Source of the DNA: Caulobacter flavus
Lineage (GTDB): Bacteria; Pseudomonadota; Alphaproteobacteria; Caulobacterales; Caulobacteraceae
Assembly: GCF_003722335.1 (NCBI RefSeq)
Contig: NZ_CP026100.1
Location: forward strand, 992,001-1,056,000
Length of the DNA: 64,000 nt
Direction: 5' to 3'
This document shows, one piece after another, positions 7,791 to 16,822 of the stretch (positions are counted from its first letter, which is position 1; the number at the start of each line of letters is the position of its first letter). The position numbers and the translations under genes are program-made. Under the pieces are notes generated by a model. That model was not told the DNA's origin. It saw only the letters and a list, made by a program, of their open reading frames with translations, and made no database searches.

Positions 7791-9451
7791 GCGTGGGCGA
7801 TCGCAGACGGGTTGTGCTGGTCGGGGCCAGCGGCGTGTTCGGCGCGCGCCTGGCGCGGATGCTCGCCCGTCGCCCGGACGTGACGCTGGTGCTGGCCGCC
7901 CGGCGGCCGCGGCCCCTCGAAACCTTGCTGACCGAGCTGCAGGCAGGCGGGGCGCGGGCCTCGATCGAGGTCGCCGTCCTCGATCGCGACCAGCCGTCGG
8001 ACCTAGAGCGGCTTTGCCCGTTCGTGGTGATCGACGCCGCCGGGCCGTTCCAGGGCCAGGATGCCGCCTTCGCCAAGGCCGTGCTGGCGGCGGGCGCGCA
8101 CTATGTCGACCTCGCCGACGCCCGGGACTTCGTCGCCGCCTTCCCCGGACGGCTGTCGGCGGCGGCGCGCGAGGTCGGCCGCTGGGCGATCACCGGCGCC
8201 AGCTCGACCCCCGCCCTGACCTGCGCGGCGGTGGATGCGCTGACCGAGGGCTGGACCCGCGTCGACCGCATCGAGGCGGCGATCTCGCCAGGCGCGAAGG
8301 CGCCGCGGGGCCTGTCGGTCACCCGCGCCATCCTGCGCTGGACCGGCGCTCCGGTGTCGGTGTTCGTGAACGGCGCGGCTTCTACCCGGCCAGGCTGGAG
8401 CGTCCCGCATCGCCTGGCCTTTCCAGGCCTCGGCCGGCGCTGGATCGGCCTGGCCGAGACGCCCGACCTCGACCAGCTGAAGGCCCGCTATGCGCCGACC
8501 CGCGAGGCCCTGTTCGGCGCCGGGCTGGAACTGGCGCCGCTGCACCTGGGGCTGTGGCTGCTGAGCTTTGCCCGCCGCTGGGGGCTGTTGCGGACGCTCG
8601 AGCCCCTGGCCGCGCCGCTGAACGCCGGAGCCGGGCTGCTGGCGCCTCTGGGTTCGGACCGGGGCGGCATGACCGTGCGAGTCGAGGGCCTGGACGCCGC
8701 CGGCAGCGCCGTCGCCGCCCGCTGGAGCCTGTGGGCGGAGCGTGGGGCCGGACCGAACGTGCCCGCCGCCCCGGCCGCGGCCGTGGTCGGCGCGCTGCTG
8801 GACGGAACGCTGGCGGGTCCGTCCGACGCGGGGGCCTGCGTCGGCCTGCTGGACCTCGCGGCCCTGCTGGCGCCGCTGGAGGGCCTGCCGATCAAGGCCC
8901 GGATCGACGCCGCCGCACCCGCCGCGACGGGCGTATTTCCGCGCGCCCTGGGGCGAGGCTTCGAAAACCTGCCCGCCGTGGTTCGCGGCGCCCATCGCGG
9001 CGAGGCGGACGTGACGCTGGCGGGACGCGCGCGGGCGCGGGGCGGCGGCGGACTATCGGCACTCGTGCGGCGGCTGCAGGGCCTGCCCGCGCCGGGCGTC
9101 CACGCCACCGCGGTGTCGATCGCGTCCCTGCCCGGCGGCGGCGAGGCCTGGACCCGCCGGTTCGGCGGCCGTCCCTTCCGTTCGCGCATCGCCCCGGCGG
9201 CCGACGACCCGTTCGCCTTCGAGGAGACGGTCGGGCCGCTGACCTTCCGTTTCCACGCCTCGCCCTATGCCAGCGGCTTTTCCTGGGATTTCGAGAGCTG
9301 GCGGCTGGGCCCCTTGCCGCTGCCGGCCGCCTGGGCGCCGCGCACGCGGGCGCGGACCTTCGCGCGGGACGGATCCTACCGCTTTCGCGTGCTGGTCGCC
9401 CATCCGTGGCTGGGCGTGATCTTCGGCTATGCCGGAAGGCTGGAAGCCTAG
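7787..9451 (+). CDS. saccharopine dehydrogenase-like NAD(P)-binding protein fused to DUF4166
   Basis: A 554-residue two-domain protein. The N-terminal half has a Rossmann motif (VVLVGASGVFGARLARMLARR, about residues 9-29), followed by DAAGPFQGQDAAFAKAVLAAGAHYVDLAD, the signature of saccharopine-dehydrogenase-like reductases (trans-acting enoyl reductase type). The C-terminal part from about residue 370 (FPRALGRGFENLPAVVRGAHRG, then WTRRFGGRPFRSRI and FHASPYASGFSWDFESWRLG) matches DUF4166. Such fusions are found in many proteobacteria without a tested function. Overlap ATGA with the DCC gene places it last in the trio. A role in lipid or aromatic reduction is only a guess. Confidence 0.8.
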   Translation: MSVGDRRRVVLVGASGVFGARLARMLARRPDVTLVLAARRPRPLETLLTELQAGGARASIEVAVLDRDQPSDLERLCPFVVIDAAGPFQGQDAAFAKAVLAAGAHYVDLADARDFVAAFPGRLSAAAREVGRWAITGASSTPALTCAAVDALTEGWTRVDRIEAAISPGAKAPRGLSVTRAILRWTGAPVSVFVNGAASTRPGWSVPHRLAFPGLGRRWIGLAETPDLDQLKARYAPTREALFGAGLELAPLHLGLWLLSFARRWGLLRTLEPLAAPLNAGAGLLAPLGSDRGGMTVRVEGLDAAGSAVAARWSLWAERGAGPNVPAAPAAAVVGALLDGTLAGPSDAGACVGLLDLAALLAPLEGLPIKARIDAAAPAATGVFPRALGRGFENLPAVVRGAHRGEADVTLAGRARARGGGGLSALVRRLQGLPAPGVHATAVSIASLPGGGEAWTRRFGGRPFRSRIAPAADDPFAFEETVGPLTFRFHASPYASGFSWDFESWRLGPLPLPAAWAPRTRARTFARDGSYRFRVLVAHPWLGVIFGYAGRLEA

Positions 9452-10371
9452 CCCTTGCGCAGGCGGGCGTTGATCGCGGGGCGGCAGACCGAGAGGCCCA
9501 GGATCAGCGGGGCCAGCATGACCGCCAGCACGTAGCGCTGGATGTTGTCGGCGCGCTTGATGAAGTAGCGGGCCAGGCCCACGCCCTTGTGGAACTCGAC
9601 CTTGACCGGGTGTTCCAGGCTGGTGTGGCCCAGGTGGATGACGCGGGCGTTGGGGTGGAACAGCACCTGGCCGCCGGCCTGGCGGGCGCGCCAGCACAGG
9701 TCGACGTCCTCGACGTGCAGGAAGTAGCCCTCGTCGAAGCCGGCAAGGGCGTCGAAGTCGGTGCGGCGCAGGGCGAAGCAGGCGCCCGAGATGGTCGGCA
9801 TCTGCGTCGGCTCGGCCGGCAGGGGCTCGTGCTCGCGGTGGATCTCGAACCGCTTGAAGCGCTCGACCTTCTGGCTCAGCTGCGACAGGCTGAGCAGGGT
9901 GGTGACCGGCGTCACCTCGCCGCGACGGCCGCCGCGCTGCTCGGTGCCGTCGATGTTCATGACCCGCGCGCCCATCACGGTCGGCACCGGCTGGTCGCGG
10001 AAGGCCGCGACCATCGACGGCACGCAGTCGGGCTGCAGGTTGGCGTCGGGATTGAGGAAGATCAGGTACTCGCCCTGGGCCACCGAGGCGCCCAGATTGG
10101 CGCCCTTGGCGAAGCCGACGTTGCCATGACCCTGCACCAGCTGGACGCGCGGCTCGGTCAGGCCCAGCGCGCGGAGCATGTCGGCGTCCTCGGGCGGCGA
10201 GCCGTTGTCGACGATGACGAACTCGTCGACCATCGGCTCGGCCAGCACGTGGCGGATGCTGTCGACCAGCGCTTCTCCCGTCCAGTAGACGACCATCACC
10301 ACCGAGACCAAGGGCTTGGCGGGACGCGCGCCTGCGGCGAGCACCGTGAAGGACGGGAGAATACTGTTCAT
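9448..10371 (-). CDS. glycosyltransferase family 2 protein
   Basis: A 307-residue GT-A fold transferase of the rhamnosyltransferase-like subgroup. It has VSVVMVVYWTGEALVDSI with DEFVIVDNGSPP (nucleotide-binding), the DxD-equivalent FLNPDANLQPDC, the acceptor-site GACFALRRTDFDALAGFDEGYFLHVEDVDLCWRARQ, and a C-terminal hydrophobic segment (YVLAVMLAPLILGLSVC) that may hold it at the membrane. The start at 10371 lies one base after the thrS stop, so the gene is read from the thrS transcript. It is convergent with the DUF4166 gene and overlaps it by 4 bases. The sugar and acceptor are unknown. Confidence 0.87.
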   Translation of the reverse strand: MNSILPSFTVLAAGARPAKPLVSVVMVVYWTGEALVDSIRHVLAEPMVDEFVIVDNGSPPEDADMLRALGLTEPRVQLVQGHGNVGFAKGANLGASVAQGEYLIFLNPDANLQPDCVPSMVAAFRDQPVPTVMGARVMNIDGTEQRGGRRGEVTPVTTLLSLSQLSQKVERFKRFEIHREHEPLPAEPTQMPTISGACFALRRTDFDALAGFDEGYFLHVEDVDLCWRARQAGGQVLFHPNARVIHLGHTSLEHPVKVEFHKGVGLARYFIKRADNIQRYVLAVMLAPLILGLSVCRPAINARLRKG

Positions 10372-10372
10372 G

Positions 10373-12349
10373 TCAGACCTGAGCAGGCTCCCGCGTGGCT
10401 TGCGGCGCGCGGGCCCGAACCAGGTCGGGAGGCGTGGCTTCCTGGCCAAGCACCGACAGCGCCTCGTCGAGCGACAGGATCTGCTGACCCTCGCCGCCCA
10501 GGCGCCGCAGGGCGACCTGCCCCGTCTCCGCTTCCTTACGTCCGACCACCGCGATCACGGGAACCTTGGCGAGGCTGTGCTCGCGAATCTTGTAGTTGAT
10601 CTTCTCGTTACGAAGATCGACCTCCGCGCGCAATCCCATAGCCGTCAACCGCTCGACGACAGTGCGGGCATAGTCGTCGGCGTCCGACGTGATCGTCGCC
10701 ACGACGATCTGCGTCGGCGCCAGCCAAAGCGGCAGATTGCCCGCGTAGTTTTCCAACAGAATACCGATGAACCGCTCGAACGACCCCAGGATCGCGCGAT
10801 GCAGCATCACCGGCCGCTTCTTGGATCCATCTTCGGCAACGTACTCGGCGCCCAAACGTTCCGGTAGAACATAGTCGAGCTGCAGCGTGCCGCAGGTCCA
10901 CTCGCGACCAATGGCGTCCTGCACGATGAAGTCGAGCTTGGGCGCATAGAAGGCGCCGTCGCCCTCGGCGATCACCGGCTCGACGCCGGCCAGGCGCGCG
11001 GCCTCGGCCAGCATGCCTTCGGCCTTGTCCCAGAACTCGTCCGAACCGGCGCGCAGCTCGGGGCGCGTGGCCAGGGCGATGTACTTGGTCGTCATGCCGA
11101 GGTCGGCGTGGATCATCCGCGTCAGGCGGATGAAGCGCTCGGTCTCCTCGACGATCTGGTCCTCGCGGCAGAAGATGTGGGCGTCGTCCTGGGTGAAGGC
11201 GCGCACGCGCATCAGGCCGTGCAGGGCGCCCGACGGCTCGTAGCGGTGACAGGCGCCGAACTCGGCCATGCGCATCGGCAGTTCGCGATACGACCGCTGG
11301 CCCACGTTCCAGATCTGCACGTGGCCCGGGCAGTTCATCGGCTTGAGGGACAGGATCTCGCCTTCGACCGTTTCGCAGACGAACATGTTGGCGCGGTACT
11401 TGTCCCAGTGCCCCGAGTTCTCCCAGAAGGTCTTGTCCAGGACCTGGGGCGTCTTGACCTCGATGTAGCCGGCGCGGTCGAGGCTGCGGCGCATGTAGGC
11501 CTCCAGCGTCTGCCACAGCTTCCAGCCCTTGGGGTGCCAGAACACCATGCCCCGGCCCTCTTCCTGCATGTGGAAGAGGCCCAGCGCCTTGCCCAGCTTG
11601 CGGTGATCGCGCTTCTCGGCTTCCTCGATGCGCTTCAGATAGGCTTCCAGGTCGGCTTCCGAGGCCCAGCTCGTGCCGTAGATGCGCTGCAGCTGGGCGT
11701 TGTTCTGGTCGCCGCGCCAGTAGGCGCCGGCCAGCTTGGTCAGCTTGAAGGCCTTGCCGACGTGCTTGGTCGACGGCAGGTGCGGACCGCGGCAGAGGTC
11801 CTTCCAGGCGCCTTGGCGATAGACCGTGATCGTGTCCGTGCCCGGCAGGTCGCGGATGATCTGGGCCTTGTATTGCTCGCCGATCTCGTCGAAGTGCCTG
11901 ATGGCCTCGTCGCGGTCCCAGACCTCGCGCGTGATCTTCTCGTCGCGGTCGACGATCTCCTTCATGCGCTTCTCGATCGTCGCCAGGTCGTCCAGGCTGA
12001 ACGGCTCGTCGCGGGCGAAGTCGTAGTAGAAGCCGTCCTCGACGTTCGGGCCGATCGTCACCTGCGTGCCGGGAAACAGCTCCTGCACCGCCTCGGCCAG
12101 CACGTGGGCCGTGTCGTGGCGGATCGTTTCGAGGGCCTCGGGGGCGTCACGCGTCAGGATCTCGAACTTGCGCTCGCCGGTCAGCAGGTCGGGCGTCAGG
12201 GCGCGGTCGAGGTCCAGCACCTGGCCGTCCAGCTTGATCAGCAGGGCCTTCTTCTCGAGCGACTTGGAGATGGCCGCGGCCACGTCGCGCCCCGTCGAGC
12301 CGTCGGGATACTGACGGGAGGAGCCGTCGGGGAAAACCAGATCGATCAT
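10373..12349 (-). CDS. thrS: threonine--tRNA ligase
   Basis: A full-length 658-residue class II synthetase that charges tRNA-Thr in the cytoplasm. In order: TGS domain (about 1-63), editing domain with [34 protein letters not shown] (the HxxxH pair is present), catalytic core with motif 2 ([27 protein letters not shown]) and the zinc Cys in [13 protein letters not shown], motif 3 ([20 protein letters not shown]), and the anticodon-binding domain. Start overlaps the stop of yidD (ATGA). It sits in the middle of an overlapping five-gene minus-strand run, which is an unusual place for thrS. Confidence 0.97.
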   Translation of the reverse strand: MIDLVFPDGSSRQYPDGSTGRDVAAAISKSLEKKALLIKLDGQVLDLDRALTPDLLTGERKFEILTRDAPEALETIRHDTAHVLAEAVQELFPGTQVTIGPNVEDGFYYDFARDEPFSLDDLATIEKRMKEIVDRDEKITREVWDRDEAIRHFDEIGEQYKAQIIRDLPGTDTITVYRQGAWKDLCRGPHLPSTKHVGKAFKLTKLAGAYWRGDQNNAQLQRIYGTSWASEADLEAYLKRIEEAEKRDHRKLGKALGLFHMQEEGRGMVFWHPKGWKLWQTLEAYMRRSLDRAGYIEVKTPQVLDKTFWENSGHWDKYRANMFVCETVEGEILSLKPMNCPGHVQIWNVGQRSYRELPMRMAEFGACHRYEPSGALHGLMRVRAFTQDDAHIFCREDQIVEETERFIRLTRMIHADLGMTTKYIALATRPELRAGSDEFWDKAEGMLAEAARLAGVEPVIAEGDGAFYAPKLDFIVQDAIGREWTCGTLQLDYVLPERLGAEYVAEDGSKKRPVMLHRAILGSFERFIGILLENYAGNLPLWLAPTQIVVATITSDADDYARTVVERLTAMGLRAEVDLRNEKINYKIREHSLAKVPVIAVVGRKEAETGQVALRRLGGEGQQILSLDEALSVLGQEATPPDLVRARAPQATREPAQV

Positions 12350-12600
12350 TCTTCACACATCCACTTGCGCGGCTCGCGCGGCGGAGGCGGCGGGTCGTAC
12401 CCCCAGCCCCCGAACGGATTGCATCGGCAAATCCGTCCCAGCGCGAGCCAGGACCCCTTGGCGGGTCCGTGATCCTTGAGCGCCTGGGCCGCGTACTCCG
12501 AACAGGTCGGCAGATAGCGGCACTGGCGCCCGATGAGAGGCGAGAGCGTCAACTTGTAGGCGCGCAGGCCGAAGTCGACGACGCGGTGATAAAGGCTCAT
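12346..12600 (-). CDS. yidD: membrane protein insertion efficiency factor YidD
   Basis: An 84-residue member of the YidD/DUF37 family, a small membrane-associated protein that helps YidC insert proteins. The conserved core [34 protein letters not shown] is present with its three cysteines (CRYLPTC and RICRCNPF), and the proline-rich [11 protein letters not shown] end is typical. ATG at 12600 matches the usual family length; GTG at 12630 would add ten residues. Stop overlaps the thrS start. The yidD gene is usually next to rnpA and yidC, so pairing with thrS here is a local arrangement. Confidence 0.93.
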   Translation of the reverse strand: MSLYHRVVDFGLRAYKLTLSPLIGRQCRYLPTCSEYAAQALKDHGPAKGSWLALGRICRCNPFGGWGYDPPPPPREPRKWMCEE

Positions 12601-12653
12601 GCCGGCGCTTTCGCGAACGGAGTCGGGCACTTATCGCACCCGCGAGAAACCGA

Positions 12654-13115
12654 TCAAGCGGCGCCGGCGCGGCTAGTTCGCGTTTGGGTCGCCCCTGTGG
12701 CCTTCCGGACAGCCTCGACCGCGGCTTCGAACGCCAGAAGCGTCGAGGCGTGACGGGCAGGATAGTCCTTGACCGGCTCCAGCACGGCGAGCTCCGCAAA
12801 GCGGCCCGCAGGGTGCGGGCCGTTCAGCTTCAGCATAGCCGCCAGGGCGTCGCGGGCCAACTCAAGTTCGGAAAGATCCGCGCCGATCACGTTGGCGCCG
12901 AGCACCGCGGCGCTGGCCTGGCCCAGGGCGCAGGCCGAAACCTCCTGGGCGAAGTCGGCCACCTTGCCGTCCTCGACCACGACGTCGACGATGATGCGGC
13001 TGCCGCAAAGCTTGGCCGTCCTGTCGGCGCTGGCGTCGGGCGCGTCCAGACGCCCGGCCCGCGGCAGGTTGGCCACGAGCGTCAGGATCCGGGCGCTGTA
13101 GAGATCGTCGATCAT
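12654..13115 (-). CDS. iron-sulfur cluster assembly scaffold protein, NifU N-terminal/IscU-like
   Basis: A 153-residue IscU-fold protein. Two of the three usual cluster ligands are seen: Cys37 in AKLCGSR and Cys62 in SACALGQASA. At the third site, where IscU has HC, this protein has RHASTLLAFEA (His122, Ala123), so one cysteine is missing. Length is slightly above IscU, with an Ala/Arg/Thr tail. The family fits a role in Fe-S transfer or as a scaffold variant, but the altered site makes normal cluster building uncertain. The ATG overlaps the stop of the SRPBCC gene (ATGA). Confidence 0.85.
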   Translation of the reverse strand: MIDDLYSARILTLVANLPRAGRLDAPDASADRTAKLCGSRIIVDVVVEDGKVADFAQEVSACALGQASAAVLGANVIGADLSELELARDALAAMLKLNGPHPAGRFAELAVLEPVKDYPARHASTLLAFEAAVEAVRKATGATQTRTSRAGAA

Positions 13116-13582
13116 CCGACTTCAGATGGGGCGGCCGCGCGCGCCCGCCAGAGGGCCTCGGCGCGATCGCGCACCGCCTCGCCCATGGCCGTGAAGGCGG
13201 CCTTCAGGGCGCGGCGCTCGTCCTTGGAGATCCACTTGACCAGCAGGCCCATGAACAGCTCGCCGTTCGAGAAGGTGGCGTTGCTCTCGCCCATGTTCTC
13301 GACTTCCAGGTAGCGGATGGCGGTGACGAAGCCGCCCAGGCGCTGCGAACGCCAGTGCAGCTGTTCGTAGGGCACCCAGTCCTGGACGATCGGCTGGATC
13401 ACCTTGACCGGTCGATCGCCGATCGCCTCTTCCAGGGTCAGGGCGGTGCCGATCTTCAGCTGGCCAGCGGCCTTGACGTAGAGCGGGTTCCACTCGTGCC
13501 AACGCTCGAACTCGGACACGACTTCCCAGACGATCTCGGCGGGGGCCTGGACCCCGATACGGTGCTCGACGGCGCGTTTCAT
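13112..13582 (-). CDS. SRPBCC domain-containing protein (cytoplasmic)
   Basis: A 156-residue polyketide cyclase/START-like protein without a signal peptide. VEHRIGVQAPAEIVWEVVSEFERWHEWNPLYVKAAGQLKIGTALTLEE is the classic opening of the family, and KWISKDERRALKAAFTAMGEAVRDRAEALWRA is the closing helix. Its role is unknown. It is the first gene of the overlapping minus-strand chain that continues through the NifU-like protein, YidD, ThrS and the glycosyltransferase. Confidence 0.8.
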   Translation of the reverse strand: MKRAVEHRIGVQAPAEIVWEVVSEFERWHEWNPLYVKAAGQLKIGTALTLEEAIGDRPVKVIQPIVQDWVPYEQLHWRSQRLGGFVTAIRYLEVENMGESNATFSNGELFMGLLVKWISKDERRALKAAFTAMGEAVRDRAEALWRARAAAPSEVG

Positions 13583-13638
13583 GGTCGCGATCTAGCACAT
13601 CCAGGGGGTGGAGCTACAGGCGTGAATTGATCCCGCCA

Positions 13639-14565
13639 TCAGGGCCTGGCAGGCAGCACGGCCATCAGGGCGCGGGTGAAGCCGACCGGGGCCACGGTCA
13701 GGTGATCCTCGTCCTCCAGCACGGTCGAGCGGACCTTCAGCCCCGGATAGCCGTGCGACTTCAGAACCCGTTCCATGGTCTTCACGTCGGCCACCATGTC
13801 GGGGCCCGTGGTGTTGCGCGAACTGGGTCCCGGCGCCTCGTAGCCGCCGACATACATGAAGACGTCGGCGGGCAGGTCCTTGTGGGCGCGGGCGTAGTCG
13901 GCCTCCAGCGTCATGATGTGGCGCTTGTCGAACCAGAAGGACGGGCTGCCCAGCACGTAGCCGTGGAACATCGCCGGGTCGGTGAACAGGATCTGCGCGC
14001 CCAGCAGGCCGCCGTAGGAATGGCCTAGCAGCACCCGCCGGGCCGGGTCGGCGCGGAAACGCTGCTCGACGAAGGGGAGCACCCGGTTCTTCAGGTAGGC
14101 CTGGTAGGCGCCCCCCTGGCCGTGGACGGTGGCGCTGGCGCTGCGGGGGCCGTTCGGCGTGGGCGTATAGTCGCGGTTGCGGCTGACGACGCCGCTGTCG
14201 CCACGCGAATAGGACAGGCCCACGAGGATGAACTCCTCGATCACCGGGCCGTCCAGGTTCACCCGCCGGGCGACCTGGCGGATGATCGGAAAGGCGTAGT
14301 CGGCGTCGGTGACGAAGACCACCGGATAGCGGCGCTGGGGATTGGCCTCGTAGCTGGCCGGCAGGCTGACGAAGACCTCGTAGTCGCGGCCGGAGACGGG
14401 ATCGGGCACGGTCCAGACCTGGGTGCCCTTCAGGACGTAGGGCCCGCCCTCGACCTGGGCGGCTGACGCGGCGGCCGGCGGCGGCGACTGGGCGTCGGCC
14501 TTTTCGGTGCAGGCCGAAAGCGCGCTCGCCGCCAGCAGCGTCATCGCCAGTCCAAACGTCCGCAT
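13639..14565 (-). CDS. alpha/beta hydrolase lipoprotein, esterase D/Fes family
   Basis: A 308-residue lipoprotein esterase. The N-terminus is a type II signal (LLAASALSAC, lipidated Cys19). The rest is an alpha/beta hydrolase of the PF00756 group (IroE, Fes, esterase D): SGRDYEVFVSLPASYEANPQRRYPVVFVTDAD opens the fold, the nucleophile lies in LLGHSYGGLLGAQ, and a C-terminal EDEDHLTVAP supplies the catalytic His. This group includes ferric-siderophore hydrolases, but no iron genes are nearby. The start at 14565 follows GGGGAG; a start at 14589 is less likely because the lipobox would be further in. Confidence 0.85.
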   Translation of the reverse strand: MRTFGLAMTLLAASALSACTEKADAQSPPPAAASAAQVEGGPYVLKGTQVWTVPDPVSGRDYEVFVSLPASYEANPQRRYPVVFVTDADYAFPIIRQVARRVNLDGPVIEEFILVGLSYSRGDSGVVSRNRDYTPTPNGPRSASATVHGQGGAYQAYLKNRVLPFVEQRFRADPARRVLLGHSYGGLLGAQILFTDPAMFHGYVLGSPSFWFDKRHIMTLEADYARAHKDLPADVFMYVGGYEAPGPSSRNTTGPDMVADVKTMERVLKSHGYPGLKVRSTVLEDEDHLTVAPVGFTRALMAVLPARP

Positions 14566-14631
14566 GCCCGACTCCCCTGAAAGCTGCACCAGGGCACCCT
14601 AGGGGCGAATGTGGCGAAACTCGGCCTTGGC

Positions 14632-15144
14632 TCAGGCGCCGGCCTCGCGCTGGTAGACCGGCAGGTCGAGCGAAGGGGTCGGCACGCCCGCCTGGCCGAT
14701 CAGGTCGTGGGCCTGGCCGCGATGGTGGGTCTGGTGGTTGAAGAGGTGGGCCAGGGTCTTCCACAGCGGCCCGACCACCTCGACGCCGTCGGCCTTGCGG
14801 GTCCAGCGGAACTGCGCCGCGCAGGCCTCGTCGGTGAGACCGGCGACATAGTCGACCAGGACCGCGTCCTCGGCCACGCGCGCGGCGCGCAGTTCGGAAA
14901 GGTCGGTGAACAGCACGCTGTCGAGCCCGTAGGGCGGCAGCGGCGTCCCGCGCAGGCGGGCCGTCCAGATGCGGTCGGTGACCAGCAGGTGGTTCAGGGT
15001 CCCGGCGATCGAGCCGAAGAACCCGCCGCGCTCGGCGGTGAAGCCGCCGGCCGGCAGAACCTCGCAGGCGTCCAGCAGCCGGGCGTTGGCCCAGGCGTTG
15101 TAGCCGGCCATCAGGGAGAAGAGGTCGCGCATGGATCGGCTCAT
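14632..15144 (-). CDS. DinB family protein
   Basis: A 170-residue DinB-like four-helix bundle. Motifs: MRDLFSLMAGYNAWANARLLDAC (helix 1), GTLNHLLVTDRIWTARL (His ligand 1, about residue 49) and LAHLFNHQTHHRGQAHDLI (the NHxxHHRGQ metal-binding pair). These three histidines bind a divalent metal in the family. Enzyme activity is not predictable; relatives are thiol-dependent transferases. The start at 15144 (MSRSMRD) was taken by position; ATG at 15132 is also possible. Confidence 0.87.
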   Translation of the reverse strand: MSRSMRDLFSLMAGYNAWANARLLDACEVLPAGGFTAERGGFFGSIAGTLNHLLVTDRIWTARLRGTPLPPYGLDSVLFTDLSELRAARVAEDAVLVDYVAGLTDEACAAQFRWTRKADGVEVVGPLWKTLAHLFNHQTHHRGQAHDLIGQAGVPTPSLDLPVYQREAGA

Positions 15145-15160
15145 GGCTGCTCGACGGACC

Positions 15161-15361
15161 CCCTCTCTCTTTGAGAGAGGGAGGGGCCCGCCGCGCAGCG
15201 GTGGGAGGGTGAGAGGTAACAACTTCCCAGAACGAAGCGCCGCCGGGAGGCTGCGGTCAGGGCCTTGGCTAGAAGGTCCGATGCCTAACAGCAAAGGGTG
15301 AAACCTCTCACCCTCCCACGCCTTGCGGCGCGGGCCCCTCCCTCTCTCTCAGAGAGAGGGA
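15161..15361. repeat. inverted pair of CT/GA-rich intergenic repeat (family C)
   Basis: Two near-identical blocks of about 57 bases, at 15161-15217 and 15303-15361, lie in opposite orientation with about 85 bases of ordinary sequence between them. Each has an inner palindrome of the CCTCTCTC..GAGAGAGG kind followed by a GTGGGAGGGTGAGAGGT arm, and the two could pair with each other. They fill the gap between the DinB gene and the CoA transferase. A related element lies at 39367-39471. Confidence 0.8.
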
Positions 15362-15362
15362 T

Positions 15363-16004
15363 TCAGACCGCCACCTCGAACGCCGCCTCGGTCTTGGCCT
15401 TGACCTCGTCGGCCGTGACGCCGGGGGCCAGTTCGATCAGCTTCACCGGGGTCTTGCCGCGGTTGATCTCGAAGACGCCCAGTTCGGTGATCAGCAGGTC
15501 GACGACGCCGGCGCCGGTCAGCGGCAGCGAGCATGCCTTGAGCAGCTTGGGCGCGCCCGACTTCTCGCAGTGGTCCATGACCACGACCACGCGCTTGACG
15601 CCGGCCACCAGGTCCATGGCGCCGCCCATGCCCTTGACCATCTTGCCGGGCACCATCCAGTTGGCCAGGTCCCCGCCTTCCGAGACCTGCATGCCGCCCA
15701 GGATCGACAGGGCGATGTGGCCGCCGCGGATCATGGCGAAGCTGTCGGCCGAGCTGAAGTACGAACTCGAATCCAGCTCGGTGATCGTCTGCTTGCCGGC
15801 GTTGATCAGGTCGGCGTCTTCCTCGCCCTCGTAGGGAAAGGGACCCATGCCCAGCATGCCGTTCTCGCTCTGCAGCGTCACGTGCATGCCCTCGGGGATG
15901 TAGTTGGCCACGAGGGTCGGGATGCCGATGCCCAGGTTGACGTAGAAGCCGTCGCGCAGCTCCTTGGCGGCGCGGGCCGCCATCTCGTCGCGGGTCCAGG
16001 CCAT
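15363..16004 (-). CDS. scoB: 3-oxoacid CoA-transferase subunit B
   Basis: A 213-residue subunit of succinyl-CoA:3-ketoacid (acetoacetate-type) CoA transferase, which moves CoA from succinyl-CoA to a 3-oxoacid. The catalytic glutamate is in VTLQSENGMLGMGPFPYEGEEDADLINAGKQT (SENG motif), and GGHIALSILGGMQVSEGGDLANWMVPGKMVKGMGGAMDLVAG is the family core. Subunit A lies immediately upstream and the two genes overlap by one base (TAATG), so they are made together. Confidence 0.94.
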   Translation of the reverse strand: MAWTRDEMAARAAKELRDGFYVNLGIGIPTLVANYIPEGMHVTLQSENGMLGMGPFPYEGEEDADLINAGKQTITELDSSSYFSSADSFAMIRGGHIALSILGGMQVSEGGDLANWMVPGKMVKGMGGAMDLVAGVKRVVVVMDHCEKSGAPKLLKACSLPLTGAGVVDLLITELGVFEINRGKTPVKLIELAPGVTADEVKAKTEAAFEVAV

Positions 16005-16714
16005 TACGCTTGTTCCTTCTGGCGAGTGGTCACGCGCTCGATGCGCTTCTCGAACTTCGCGCCCTTGATCAGGCGATCGACGAAGATGCCGGGCGTGTGG
16101 ATGTTGTCCTTGTCGAGCGCGCCGATCTCGACCAGCTCCTCGACCTCGACGACGGTGGCCTTGCCGGCCGTGGCCATCATCGGATTGAAGTTCCGGGCGG
16201 TCTTTCGATAGACGAGGTTGCCCTCAGCGTCGGCCTTCCAGGCCTTGACGATGGAAAGGTCGGCGGTCAGGCCGCGCTCCATCACGTACATCTCGCCGTC
16301 GAACTCGCGGACTTCCTTGCCCTCGGCGACGAGGGTGCCGTAGCCGGTGCGCGTGAAGAAGGCCGGGATGCCCGCGCCGCCGGCGCGGATGCGTTCGGCC
16401 AGCGTGCCCTGCGGATTGAACTCCAGTTCGAGCTCCCCGCTCAGGTATAGCTGTTCGAACAGCTTGTTCTCGCCCACATAGGACGAGACCATCTTCTTGA
16501 TCTGACGGTTCTCCAGCAGGATGCCCAGGCCGAATCCGTCGACCCCGCAGTTGTTGGAGATGACCGTGAGGTCCTTGACCCCCGTTTCGCGGATCGCCGC
16601 GATCAGGTTTTCGGGAATGCCGCAGAGACCAAAGCCCCCCGCCATGATGGTCATGCCGTCGAACAGCAGACCGGCCAACGCTTGCGCGGCGTCGGATTTC
16701 ACCTTGTCGACCAT
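16004..16714 (-). CDS. scoA: 3-oxoacid CoA-transferase subunit A
   Basis: A 236-residue CoA-transferase family I alpha subunit. It has [24 protein letters not shown], the signature of the family with the GGFGLCGIP CoA-binding loop, then [30 protein letters not shown] and [32 protein letters not shown] at 16714 follows a strong GGGAGGAA ribosome-binding site. It forms a heterotetramer with subunit B and would serve ketone body or polyhydroxybutyrate turnover, a common route in Caulobacterales. Confidence 0.94.
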   Translation of the reverse strand: MVDKVKSDAAQALAGLLFDGMTIMAGGFGLCGIPENLIAAIRETGVKDLTVISNNCGVDGFGLGILLENRQIKKMVSSYVGENKLFEQLYLSGELELEFNPQGTLAERIRAGGAGIPAFFTRTGYGTLVAEGKEVREFDGEMYVMERGLTADLSIVKAWKADAEGNLVYRKTARNFNPMMATAGKATVVEVEELVEIGALDKDNIHTPGIFVDRLIKGAKFEKRIERVTTRQKEQA

Positions 16715-16822
16715 GCTTCCTCCCGGAGCGACGTTCGCCGACTGCTCTCGCCCGCCGGCCGGAGAAATTCAAGCCTTGATGAATAAATTTTCCCGTCACG
16801 CGATTACGGTAGGCGACCGAGC

